Source of the DNA: Actinopolymorpha sp. NPDC004070
Lineage (GTDB): Bacteria > Actinomycetota > Actinomycetes > Propionibacteriales > Actinopolymorphaceae
Direction of reading: 5' to 3'
Assembly: GCF_040610475.1 (NCBI RefSeq)
Contig: NZ_JBEXMJ010000010.1
Span: 186,001-250,000, forward strand
Length of the DNA: 64,000 nt
Part shown: piece by piece, positions 9,706-18,723 of the stretch
Numbering within the stretch: position 1 is the first letter of the stretch
How the letters are laid out: the number at the start of each line of letters is the position of its first letter
Translations under genes and position numbers: made by a program
Notes under the pieces: model-generated
The model's input: the letters and a program-made list of their open reading frames with translations, nothing else
Database searches by the model: none
What the model was told of the DNA's origin: nothing

Positions 9706-10437
9706 GTGAACGTTTCCTCCGCCACGACTCCCGAGCCCGGCGACCTGCCCGCGCAGCGCCCCGGGACCGCCGGGATGCGCCCGTCCGGCCCGCCTCCGTA
9801 CTGGCGGCCGGGCGCGCACATCTGGTGGCACTACCGCCGCCGCACCTGGCTGCCGGGGAGTCCGGAGACCGTCCGGCCGATGACCGTCGTACGCGACGAC
9901 GCCGACGGCCTGGTGGCCTGGCTCGCACCGGGCACGCCGGTCCTGCGGCCGGTGCTCACCGATGGGCGGGACCTGCGTGCCGTGCACGTCGACGACTGGT
10001 ACCGCGTCCGCGACGACCGCGCGCTCAAGCAGGACGCCTGGCGCGGACCCGGCATCCTCAAGGTCGCGCCGACCGGAGTTCCCTGGTCGGTCTGGCTGTT
10101 CTGGTTGCCCGACGGAACGTTCCGCAACTGGTACGTCAATCTCGAGGACGTCCACGTCCGCGACGAGCACCGGGTCGTCACCCAGGACCACGTCCTCGAC
10201 GTCGTGGTCCAGCCCGACCGAAGCGTGCGCTGGAAGGACGAGGACGAACTCGCCGCCGCCGTGCGCTGGGGCCGCTACGACGCCGCCGACGCCGCGGAGT
10301 TCGAGAAGGACGCCCACGCCGTCGAGGAGGTGGTGGCCCGGTGGGGTTCGCCGTTCTGCGACGGCTGGGAGGACTGGCGCCCGGACCTGAGCTGGCCCGT
10401 CCCCACCCTGCCGCCCGACGTCCAGGCCGACTTCTGA
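9706..10437 (+). CDS. DUF402 (FomD-like) family protein
   Basis: 243 aa. The DUF402 beta-barrel is recognised by WRPGAHIWWHYRRR, DGTFRNWYVNLE, DHVLDVVVQPDRS and the acidic WKDEDEL block, with the C-terminal WRPDLSWPVPTLP typical of actinobacterial members. Characterised DUF402 proteins such as FomD hydrolyse nucleoside diphosphate or CDP-linked substrates using divalent metals held by Asp/Glu/Asn, which are conserved here; the substrate is unknown. TAGGAT (9693-9698) lies 7 nt before GTG 9706. The first 25 residues look disordered. Confidence 0.82.
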   Translation: MNVSSATTPEPGDLPAQRPGTAGMRPSGPPPYWRPGAHIWWHYRRRTWLPGSPETVRPMTVVRDDADGLVAWLAPGTPVLRPVLTDGRDLRAVHVDDWYRVRDDRALKQDAWRGPGILKVAPTGVPWSVWLFWLPDGTFRNWYVNLEDVHVRDEHRVVTQDHVLDVVVQPDRSVRWKDEDELAAAVRWGRYDAADAAEFEKDAHAVEEVVARWGSPFCDGWEDWRPDLSWPVPTLPPDVQADF

Positions 10438-10558
10438 CCGACCCACGGGCGCGCGACGCCGAGCTCGCCGGACCGCCGAGAGCACACGGCGTCCACAGGC
10501 CTACGCTCCTCGGCGACCTGATCGCCCTCCGAGTACGCCGACCGCGGTAGTCGCGAGA

Positions 10559-10572
10559 CCTTCCGCGGAAGG
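10559..10572. repeat. 14-bp palindrome sharing a 10-bp core with the one at 9591
   Basis: CCTTCCGCGGAAGG is perfectly self-complementary, in the intergenic region after the DUF402 gene. The two copies of the TTCCGCGGAA core bracket that gene. Confidence 0.6.
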
Positions 10573-10610
10573 ACGCGGGCGACCGGCCCACTCGGCCACG
10601 CTTGACCGGG

Positions 10611-10660
10611 ACGAGCCGCGGAGCAGCCGCGGCGGCAACGAGCCGCGGAGCAGCCGCGGC
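10611..10660 (+). repeat. Two-copy 23-bp direct repeat
   Basis: Two identical 23-bp units (10611-10633 and 10638-10660, starting ACGAGCCGCGG), period 27 bp, sit 27 bp before the start of the small membrane protein gene. Confidence 0.75.
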
Positions 10661-10686
10661 CGCCCAGGGCAGGAAGGGCTCAGGTC

Positions 10687-11172
10687 ATGGCGACACACGA
10701 CGCATCGGCGGGCACCAGGACGACCAGCACCGGCGGGCCGGGGGCCGGCGGGACGGCCTCGGCTCCCGGGAAGGCCTGGACGTTCACGGCGTTCCGCACG
10801 CTGGTCGCCCTGCAGGCGGTCTCGATCTTCGTCCAGGCGATCACCGCCGGGATGGTCGTCGCGGGCCGGTCGGGCGCGAAGGACCTGCACGGCGGCACGG
10901 CCACCCTGGCGTTCGCGTTCTCCCTGCTCACCGTGGTCGCCGCCATCCTGGTCTGGAAGCCGGGTGGCGGTTCGGCCCGGGTCATCGTGCCCAGCGCGAT
11001 CATGCTGGTCCTCATCGTCGTCCAGGCCGTCCTCGGCGGTGAACACCAGAAGCTGCTGCACGTCCCGCTCGGGGTGGCGTTGTTCGGCGGGGTCATCGTG
11101 ATGGTCATGCGGGCGTGGTCGCGACCGGGCGGCGGCGCGCTCGCCGCCTCAGCCTCCACGTCCGGATCGTGA
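10687..11172 (+). CDS. Small four-helix membrane protein, coupled to multicopper oxidase
   Basis: 161 aa. A disordered Thr/Gly/Ala head of about 35 residues is followed by four predicted membrane helices (around TLVALQAVSIFVQAITAG, ATLAFAFSLLTVVAAILVW, IVPSAIMLVLIVVQAVLGG and VPLGVALFGGVIVMVM). His residues before helices 2 and 4 (LHGG, LLHVP) recall haem-binding CtaA-like or cytochrome-b561-like proteins, but I do not assign a family. Its TGA overlaps the GTG of the next gene, implying translational coupling to the exported oxidase; a role in electron transfer or metal handling for it is inference. Confidence 0.75.
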   Translation: MATHDASAGTRTTSTGGPGAGGTASAPGKAWTFTAFRTLVALQAVSIFVQAITAGMVVAGRSGAKDLHGGTATLAFAFSLLTVVAAILVWKPGGGSARVIVPSAIMLVLIVVQAVLGGEHQKLLHVPLGVALFGGVIVMVMRAWSRPGGGALAASASTSGS

Positions 11173-12731
11173 GCCTGTCCCGCCGGCAGGCGCTGCGGCT
11201 GTTCGGCGCGGGCGCCCTCGGCGCACTGGCGGCGTCGTCAACCTCGGCTTGCTCCCTGCTGGGCACCCGTAGCCCCGAGCCCCGGCTGCTGCCCAGCACG
11301 GCCGAGTTGCCGCCGCCGTTCCGTGTGCCGCTGCCGATCCCGCCGGTGGCCCGGCCGCTCCGCACCACCGCCACCACCGACCACTACGACCTGTCGCCGC
11401 GAGTCGCCGAGCAGGAGATCCTGCCCGGCACCCGCACGCGGATCTGGGGATACGCCGGGCGGTTTCCCGGGCCCACCGTGAACGCGCGCAGTGGCCGCCG
11501 GGTGGTCGTGCACCAGACCAACGAGCTTCCGGTGCCGGTGGCGACCCACCTGCACGGTGGGCGTACGCCACCGGCGAACGACGGCTACCCGACCGACCTG
11601 CTACTCCCCCGGCACGGCGATTTCCCGGCCGGCAAGGGCGGCATGGCCGACCCGCACGCGCGGGTCACGCGCGGCAGCAGGACGTACGACTTCCCGCTCG
11701 ACCAGCCGGCCGCGCCGCTGTGGTACCACGACCACCGGATGGACTTCACCGCGCCGCAACTGTGGCGCGGCCTGGCCGGGATGTGGTTCGTGCGCGACGA
11801 CGAGGAGGACGCGCTGCCCCTGCCGCGGGGCGAACGCGAACTCCCGTTGATGATCTGCGACCGGTCCTTCGACGCCAAGGGCAACCTGCTCTACCCCGCA
11901 CTCGACCCGCACCTGCGCGACCGGCCCGGGGTGCGGGACGCGTACATGGGCGGTGTGCTCGGTGACGTCATCCTGGTCAACGGCGCGCCCTGGCCGCACC
12001 TCGACGTGAGCGCCACGCGCTACCGGCTGCGGATCCTGAACGCCTCCAACGCCCGGCGTTTCGAGCTGACGCTGCGGCCCACACCCGCCGGGGAGCCGGG
12101 GTTCGTCCAGATCGGCAGCGACGGCGGCCTGCTGGCTCGCCCGGTACCCCGTGCCACGCTCACCCTCGCCCCCGCCGAGCGCGTCGACGTCGTGGTCGAC
12201 TTCGGCAGGTTTCCGGTGGGTACGACGGTGGTACTCGCCAACGCCGCCGGCGAGGGCGGCGCCGGTCGGGTGATGAGGTTTCGGGTCGTACGCCGAGAAC
12301 GCGACACCACCCACGTGCCGGCCCGGCTGGCGAACGTCGAGCGGCTCGACCCGGCGAAGGCGAGCGTCACCCGCGAGTTCGCGTTCGAGTCCGGGGACGT
12401 GCACGGGCACGACGGCTGGACCGTCAACGGCGAGGCGTTCGACCCGGCCAAGTTCCTCGCGCGTCCCAGGCTCGGCGCCACCGAGGTGTGGCGGCTGACC
12501 AGTGACGTGGCCCATCCGGTGCACCTGCACCTGGTGCAGTTCCAGGTGCTCACCCTCGACGGCGAACCACCGAAGGCCGACCTCGGCCGCAAGGACACCC
12601 TCGACCTGCGCCCCGCCCAGACGGCGGAGATCATCGCCCGGTTCGACGGCTACCGCGGAAGGTACGTGATGCACTGCCACAACCTCGAACACGAGGACAT
12701 GGCGATGATGGCCAACTTCGAGGTCGTCTGA
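11169..12731 (+). CDS. Multicopper oxidase, Tat-exported lipoprotein (CotA/bilirubin oxidase-like)
   Basis: 520 aa. Oxidises phenolic or metal substrates with four-electron reduction of oxygen outside the membrane. GTG 11169 gives the Tat motif SRRQALRLF and a lipobox STSAC near residue 20; a start at 11115 would bury this signal. All copper sites are present: HLHGG (T2/T3), WYHDH (T3), HPVHLH (T1/T2/T3) and HCHNLEHEDMAMM (T3, T1 Cys and axial Met). The Met axial ligand suggests a low-to-medium potential T1 copper, as in CotA. A large hairpin spans its stop codon. Confidence 0.9.
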   Translation: MSLSRRQALRLFGAGALGALAASSTSACSLLGTRSPEPRLLPSTAELPPPFRVPLPIPPVARPLRTTATTDHYDLSPRVAEQEILPGTRTRIWGYAGRFPGPTVNARSGRRVVVHQTNELPVPVATHLHGGRTPPANDGYPTDLLLPRHGDFPAGKGGMADPHARVTRGSRTYDFPLDQPAAPLWYHDHRMDFTAPQLWRGLAGMWFVRDDEEDALPLPRGERELPLMICDRSFDAKGNLLYPALDPHLRDRPGVRDAYMGGVLGDVILVNGAPWPHLDVSATRYRLRILNASNARRFELTLRPTPAGEPGFVQIGSDGGLLARPVPRATLTLAPAERVDVVVDFGRFPVGTTVVLANAAGEGGAGRVMRFRVVRRERDTTHVPARLANVERLDPAKASVTREFAFESGDVHGHDGWTVNGEAFDPAKFLARPRLGATEVWRLTSDVAHPVHLHLVQFQVLTLDGEPPKADLGRKDTLDLRPAQTAEIIARFDGYRGRYVMHCHNLEHEDMAMMANFEVV

Positions 12732-12751
12732 CCTCGAAGCCGGCCATCATC
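12704..12751. terminator. 48-nt near-perfect inverted repeat spanning the oxidase stop codon
   Basis: Outer arms GATGATGGCC (12704-12713) and GGCCATCATC (12742-12751), a 2-nt mismatch, inner arms CTTCGAGGTC (12716-12725) and GACCTCGAAG (12730-12739), loop GTCT. The TGA at 12729-12731 lies at the loop boundary. It can fold on either strand and separates the convergent oxidase and sugC genes; neither side has a T-tract. Confidence 0.7.
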
Positions 12752-12787
12752 CAACTCGCCCCTGCCAGGAGTGCCACGCAGGAAGCC

Positions 12788-13987
<1,200 letters not shown>

Positions 13988-13993
13988 TGCGCA

Positions 13994-14812
13994 TCAACCC
14001 TTCACCGCGCCGGACGTCAGCCCGGCCACGATCTTGCGCTGGAAGAAGAGAACGAGCACGATCACCGGGATCGTGACGACGACCGCGGCCGCCGCGATCG
14101 CGGCCGTGGGTTGTTCGAAGAACGACTCACCCGTGAAGAACGCCAACGCCGCCGGCACCGGCCGGGCCGCGTCGGAGGCGGTCAGCGAGATGCCGAACAC
14201 GAAGTCGTTCCAGGCGAAGAAGAACGTCAGGATGGCGGCGGTGAACACACCGGGAGCCGCCAGCGGGACGATCACCTTGCGGAACGCCTGCCACTGCGTG
14301 GCCCCGTCGACCTGGGCGGCCTGCTCCATCTCCCAGGGGATCTCCCGGAAGAACGCCGACAGCGTCCAGATCGCCAGCGGCAGGGTGAACGACATGTAGG
14401 GAATGATCAGCCCCAGCCAGGTGTCGTACAGGCCGAGCGTCCGCCACATGTCGAACAGCGGCGGCACCAGCGAGATGGTCGGGAACATCGCGATCGCCAG
14501 CGCCATCGAGAGCACGACCTTCTTGCCGCGGAACTCCAGCCGGGCGATCGCGTAGGCCGCCAGCGTGGCCAGCACCACCGACGCGACGGTGGAGATCAGC
14601 GAGATACCGACGGAGTTGCGCAGGGCGCTGAGGAACAGCCCCGAGTCGAACACCGTGCGGTAGTTGTCGAAGGTGGCCTCGGTCGGGAAGAAGCCCGGCG
14701 TGTTGGCGTCCTTCTTCAGTGACAGGGACAGGATCCACGCCACCGGGAACAACGTGTAGACGACGATCAGCAGCCCGGCGACCGCCCACCAGACCTTGCG
14801 GCCGTTCATCAC
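13994..14812 (-). CDS. sugB: Sugar ABC transporter permease (SugB/MalG type)
   Basis: 272 aa inner-membrane permease with six predicted helices, starting with [20 protein letters not shown]. The EAA loop that docks the ATPase reads [26 protein letters not shown]. It precedes sugC by 6 bp and its start overlaps the sugA stop by 4 bp (ATGA), so the two permeases should be made in equal amounts. CUT1 family; the substrate depends on the binding protein. Confidence 0.85.
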   Translation of the reverse strand: MMNGRKVWWAVAGLLIVVYTLFPVAWILSLSLKKDANTPGFFPTEATFDNYRTVFDSGLFLSALRNSVGISLISTVASVVLATLAAYAIARLEFRGKKVVLSMALAIAMFPTISLVPPLFDMWRTLGLYDTWLGLIIPYMSFTLPLAIWTLSAFFREIPWEMEQAAQVDGATQWQAFRKVIVPLAAPGVFTAAILTFFFAWNDFVFGISLTASDAARPVPAALAFFTGESFFEQPTAAIAAAAVVVTIPVIVLVLFFQRKIVAGLTSGAVKG

Positions 14813-15741
14813 CGATCACCTCGCACCTGGGACAGGTCCGTCCGGAACAGCTTGATGAAGACGAAGGCGATGATCAGCACGGTGAGGAACAACAGCACCG
14901 ACACCGCCGAGCCGAGGCCCACCGCCGTTCGGGTGATCATCTGCCGGTACGCCAGGAAGGACACGGTCTCGGTGCCCTGCGCGCCGTTGGTCATCACGAA
15001 CACGCTATCGAAGATGCGGTAGGCATCCAGCGTGCGGAACAGCAGCGCGACCATGATCGCCGCCCGCATGTTGGGGATGGTGACCTTCCACAGCCGCTGC
15101 CACCAGGTGGCGCCGTCGACCTTCGCGGCCTCCTGCAGGTCTTCGGGGACCTGCGCCAGCCCGGCCAGCAACAGCAGGGACATGAACGGCGTCGTCTTCC
15201 AGATCTCCGACATCGAGATCGCCGCGACCGAGGAGCCGAACTGCGCGAAGAAGTCGTAGTTCTGCAGGTGCAACCAGGAGTTGACGAACCCCGAGTCGGG
15301 GGCGAACGCGAACTTCCAGGCGAACGCCGAGACCACCGTGATGATGCCGTAGGGCACCAGGATGGCGGTGCGGACGATGCCCCGCCCGAAGAGGATGCGG
15401 TGCATCACCATCGCGAACGCGAAGCCGATGATCAGCTCCACCACGACGGTGATGATCGTGATCAGCACGGTGACGCCGACGTCGCGCCACCACAGCCCGT
15501 CGCTCAGCACCATCGTGTAGTTGGCCAGGCCGACGAACCGCCGGGACTCGGGGTCGGTGATCCGGTAGCTCTGCATGGAAAGCCACACGGCCTGCAGCAT
15601 CGGATACGCGGTGACCGCCAGCATCACCACGAAGGCCGGCGCACACAGGTACCACCCCAGGCGCTGCTCGTGGCGGGCCCGGTCGGTCAGCCTGCGGCGG
15701 GCGGTCGAGGGAGCCGGTTTCTCAAGTGTGGTTGTCGTCAT
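14809..15741 (-). CDS. sugA: Sugar ABC transporter permease (SugA/MalF type)
   Basis: 310 aa permease with about six helices after a cytoplasmic head ([20 protein letters not shown]). The EAA-type loop is [25 protein letters not shown]. Pairs with SugB to form the channel. It begins 17 bp downstream of the binding-protein gene. There is no large MalF-like periplasmic P2 loop, as expected for CUT1 permeases of Gram-positives. Confidence 0.85.
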   Translation of the reverse strand: MTTTTLEKPAPSTARRRLTDRARHEQRLGWYLCAPAFVVMLAVTAYPMLQAVWLSMQSYRITDPESRRFVGLANYTMVLSDGLWWRDVGVTVLITIITVVVELIIGFAFAMVMHRILFGRGIVRTAILVPYGIITVVSAFAWKFAFAPDSGFVNSWLHLQNYDFFAQFGSSVAAISMSEIWKTTPFMSLLLLAGLAQVPEDLQEAAKVDGATWWQRLWKVTIPNMRAAIMVALLFRTLDAYRIFDSVFVMTNGAQGTETVSFLAYRQMITRTAVGLGSAVSVLLFLTVLIIAFVFIKLFRTDLSQVRGDR

Positions 15742-15758
15742 GGTTCCTCCCTTCCGCC

Positions 15759-17156
15759 TCAGATCAGCTCTTTGTCATGGAGGACCGCGACGATCAGCCG
15801 CGCGGTGACCCCGGGCGTCTTGCTCGGGTTGACCGCCGACGCCGGGTGCCAGGAGCGCTGGACGGCCGCGGTGATGTCGGGGTAGTACGGCGTGATCGGC
15901 CGGGGCGCGCCCTGGTCGACCGACTTGCGCAGCAGGTCGGCCATCGGGAACGCCTTGCGGATCTCCGGATCGGCGTAGACCGACTCCACGGTGGGCAGCA
16001 GGCCCTCGCCGAGCATGTACTCCTTCTGGCTGGCCGGAGAGGTGATGCACCGCACCGCCTCGACCGACTCCTTGGTGTGCTTGCTGAACGCGCCGACGGC
16101 GAGGTTGATCCCGCCCAGCGGCGGCGCGCTCGGCTTGCCCTTGACGACGCCGGGCCAGCGGGCCCAGCCGAAGTCGTCCACCTTTGCCTGCTGTTCCTTG
16201 ATCTGCTTGTCGAGCGCGGCCCGATTGCCCGCCGGGGCGCTCTTGCGCTGCGCCTTCAGGTCGTTCAGGGTGCCGGTCTCGGCGGTGTAGACGAACGGCC
16301 AGTTGGTCATGAAGCCGCCGTTGTCGGCGTTGAACCCGGCCTGGCTGGTGCCCTCGTCGGAGTTGCTGATGTCGGAGGAGGCGGCCTTCGAACGACCGAG
16401 GGTGCGCAGCACGTCCGCGGCGGCGCGGCCCGCGGCGGAGTCGATGGCGGGCGTGACGTCCTTGCCCGCTTCGGGGTTCTTCAGGATCTTCCCGCCCGCC
16501 GAGGCCACCAGCGAGTTGATCAGCACGGTGTAGCCCTCGTAGCGGGACGCCTGCACCTGCACGGTCGTGCCGGACTTCTCCGCCGCGGAGATGACCTGCT
16601 TCCACGTCACGTCGGAGTTGGGGCCGATGTCGAGGCCGGCCTTCTTCGCGACGGACCGGTGGTACCACAGCACCTGGGTGTTGGTGTTGAACGGGACGGC
16701 GTAGAGCCCGTCCTTCCACTTCGCCGCCTCCAGCGGCCCGGCGAGCATGCCCTTGGTGAGCCCGGTCGCCTCGCTGCCCTGGAACTTGTGCAGGAAGCCC
16801 GCGTTGGCGAACTCCGCGAGATAGGGAAGATCGAGGCTCATCAGGTCGATGCCCGTGTCACCGGCGGCGAGCCGGCGGACGAGTTGCTCGCGCTGGGCGG
16901 TGGAGTCGCGGGGCAGCAGGGCGGTGGCGATGCGGTACTTGCCGCCGGCCTGCTTCGTGCACTTGGCCGCCAGCTTCGCCTGGCCGCCGTTGTCGGGGTT
17001 GATGTACCACGTCACGACCGGCGGACCGGAGTCGCTCCCGCACCCGGCCAAGGCCGCTGCGGCCGTCAGGGTGAGTGCGGCGAACAGCCCCGCTCGTCGG
17101 CGTCCGGCATTCTTCGACTGCGATCTCCGGCCCTTTCGGCCGGCTGCGTCACGCAC
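15759..17156 (-). CDS. lpqY: Extracellular sugar-binding lipoprotein (LpqY-like)
   Basis: Captures the transported sugar outside the cell. About 465 aa: basic head, hydrophobic segment GLFAALTLTAAAALAGC with the lipobox Cys, then a family-1 solute-binding fold beginning VVTWYINPDNGGQAKLAAKC. Later blocks such as YAVPFNTNTQVLWYH and NGGFMTNWPFVYTAE fit CUT1 binding proteins. GTG 17156 has GGAGG 4 nt upstream; GTG 17183 in the same frame is an alternative. It heads the operon, and three related half-sites lie just upstream. Confidence 0.8.
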   Translation of the reverse strand: MRDAAGRKGRRSQSKNAGRRRAGLFAALTLTAAAALAGCGSDSGPPVVTWYINPDNGGQAKLAAKCTKQAGGKYRIATALLPRDSTAQREQLVRRLAAGDTGIDLMSLDLPYLAEFANAGFLHKFQGSEATGLTKGMLAGPLEAAKWKDGLYAVPFNTNTQVLWYHRSVAKKAGLDIGPNSDVTWKQVISAAEKSGTTVQVQASRYEGYTVLINSLVASAGGKILKNPEAGKDVTPAIDSAAGRAAADVLRTLGRSKAASSDISNSDEGTSQAGFNADNGGFMTNWPFVYTAETGTLNDLKAQRKSAPAGNRAALDKQIKEQQAKVDDFGWARWPGVVKGKPSAPPLGGINLAVGAFSKHTKESVEAVRCITSPASQKEYMLGEGLLPTVESVYADPEIRKAFPMADLLRKSVDQGAPRPITPYYPDITAAVQRSWHPASAVNPSKTPGVTARLIVAVLHDKELI

Positions 17157-17182
17157 TGCGCCTCCAGGTCGACTCGTCTGCA

Positions 17183-17262
17183 CGTTCCTTCGGTCAGGTC
17201 ACGATCAGACAGGATGAACGAATGGGTCGAGGAGGACTTTTGCCCCGTTCCTTCATCCTGTC
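17183..17262. promoter_or_regulatory. Three related half-sites upstream of the lpqY-sugABC operon
   Basis: CGTTCCTTCGGTCAGGTC (17183-17200) and CGTTCCTTCATCCTGTC (17246-17262) are direct near-copies. Between them the reverse complement, CGTTCATCCTGTC, occurs at 17208-17220. The last two form an 11-bp inverted repeat GACAGGATGAA/TTCATCCTGTC. The layout suggests a sugar-responsive repressor; which family is unknown. Confidence 0.55.
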
Positions 17263-17539
17263 GCACTTGACCGATTCCGCAACACGCCACACCACGAGAT
17301 CGCAGGCCGCTGGGCCGCATCCCGCGACCGTGGGCTGTGGAAACCCGGGGAGAGTATCAGGCAAGGTGTGCTTGCGTCGTTGGCGACGGCAGCCCGGAAA
17401 CCGTTCCCTGACAGGCGAATGCCGGGCACTCCGGACGAAACGCGAGCTGTGATTCAGGTCTCGCGGAGGCGCTCGGGCTCAGTGGCTCGAGCCTGGTGGA
17501 TTAGTCTGATGGCTCGGCTCCGAAATCAAGCCGACCGGC
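17263..17539. other. Intergenic stretch between the lpqY promoter region and the lytic transglycosylase gene
   Basis: Together with 17157-17262 this makes a gap of about 380 bp. Apart from the operator-like repeats, I see only a weak CGGCTT/AAGCCG-type hairpin near 17510-17540 that might end the transglycosylase transcript. No convincing small gene. Confidence 0.5.
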
Positions 17540-18565
17540 TCAGTACCAGTTGTGGGCCTGCCACCACGACCAGGCGCCGCAGGGTGTGCCGTAGCGCGAC
17601 TCGATGTAGGCGAGGCCCCACTTGATCTGCGTGGTGGGGTTGTCGCGCCAGTCCGAGCCGTACGCGGCCATCTTGCTGCCGGGCAGTGCCTGCGGAATGC
17701 CGTAGGCGCCGGAGCTGGCGTTGACCGCGTGGTGGTTCCAGCTGCTCTCCCGCGTCCACATGGTCACCAGGCATTGGTACTGCGCGTCGCTCCAGCCCCG
17801 GGCAGCCACCAGGCGGGCGGCGATCTCCTTCGGCGACCCGCTCTCCATCCGCGCCCGCTCCTTGGCGGCCCGCTCGCGGGCGAGGGCCTCGCGTTCGGCG
17901 GCGCGGGAGGCCCGCTCGGCGGCGCGAAGCCGCTCGACGGCGGTGCGGTCGATGACGTCCTCACCCGTGGCGGGAACGACCTTCTCCGGCTTCTCCGACA
18001 CCGTGGGCTTCGGTTTCGGGGTGACGGTGCGCGTGGTGTGCCGCGGCTTGGCGGACTTCGGCTTGAGCTCGGCGGCCCGCTTCGCCGTCAGCGCGCCGCG
18101 GCCACCGAGGTCGGAGACGGCGAGGTTGTTGATCGCGCCGGTCCGGTGGCTCCCGGCCACCAGGACGCCCGCACCCACCGCCCCGGTCACCCCGAGGCTG
18201 GCCGCGGTGACCGCGGCGAAGGCGGGGCTGATCCGGAACCCGCGGCGGGCCGGCGGCTCGGGATCCGCCGCCGGTGGCGCTGCGGGGAGCGCGATCGCCT
18301 CCGGCTCCCGGTTCACGACCGCCTCGCGTACGTCGACGGCCTCGCGATCCCCGATCGCCGCGGGCAGGTCGACCAGCTCGCGCTCCGGCCCGGTCCGCTC
18401 ACGGATCGCGACCGCGACCGGCGAGGCCTGCGCGACCTTCGGAGTGGCGTCGGCCCGTCGTGAACCCCCGGGGTGAGGGGCCGTCAGCCGGGTCGTGAAT
18501 CCTGCGCCGCGTCCGCGCGCCCGATGCTTCGCGGGTGCCCGGTGCTTACCGGCGTTGCTCGCCAC
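17540..18565 (-). CDS. Membrane-anchored or secreted lytic transglycosylase-like protein
   Basis: 341 aa. A basic N-terminus (HRAPAKHRARGRG), a long Pro/Ala linker, one membrane or signal segment (FAAVTAASLGVTGAVGAGVLVAG, around residue 150), a charged helical stretch rich in Glu, Arg and Ala (about 230-265), then a C-terminal lysozyme-like domain. That domain has the catalytic-type Glu in LVTMWTRESSWNHHAVN and the family strings SSGAYGIPQALPGSKM and IKWGLAYIESRYGTPC, as in Streptomyces secreted transglycosylases. It should cleave peptidoglycan outside the cell. GTG 18565 has GGAGG 5 nt upstream; the ATG-type start at 18607 lacks one. Confidence 0.85.
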   Translation of the reverse strand: MASNAGKHRAPAKHRARGRGAGFTTRLTAPHPGGSRRADATPKVAQASPVAVAIRERTGPERELVDLPAAIGDREAVDVREAVVNREPEAIALPAAPPAADPEPPARRGFRISPAFAAVTAASLGVTGAVGAGVLVAGSHRTGAINNLAVSDLGGRGALTAKRAAELKPKSAKPRHTTRTVTPKPKPTVSEKPEKVVPATGEDVIDRTAVERLRAAERASRAAEREALARERAAKERARMESGSPKEIAARLVAARGWSDAQYQCLVTMWTRESSWNHHAVNASSGAYGIPQALPGSKMAAYGSDWRDNPTTQIKWGLAYIESRYGTPCGAWSWWQAHNWY

Positions 18566-18623
18566 ACACGCCTCCAGAGATCTCTCGCGGCCGGGCCGGA
18601 GCCACACCGCGTCGGACTACAGT

Positions 18624-18652
18624 GCGTACGTACGGTCCCCTACCGTACGCAA
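18624..18652. promoter_or_regulatory. Inverted repeat upstream of the lytic transglycosylase gene
   Basis: CGTACGGT (18630-18637) and ACCGTACG (18643-18650) form an 8-bp stem with a 5-nt loop, flanked by TGCGTAC and the shared end GTACGCA. It lies about 60 bp upstream of GTG 18565, placed as an operator or 5'-UTR hairpin of that gene. It does not match the c-di-AMP (ydaO) riboswitch core that controls some actinobacterial wall hydrolases. Confidence 0.45.
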
Positions 18653-18723
18653 CGAAGTGGAGGCTTTGGGCCACCTCGCGGTGGTGTCGGGGTCGTCACC
18701 TCAGGCGGCCACCCCGGCCGTCC

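Noticed and set aside
6423..9821. A 1132-codon open frame on the minus strand running antisense through fumC
   Set aside because: Its distal 424 codons are the real citrate synthase-like gene; the rest is antisense to fumC and Arg/Gly-rich, a typical shadow in high-GC DNA.
18566..18723. Possible ydaO/c-di-AMP riboswitch upstream of the lytic transglycosylase
   Set aside because: The conserved core of that riboswitch is not present; only a simple inverted repeat is seen.
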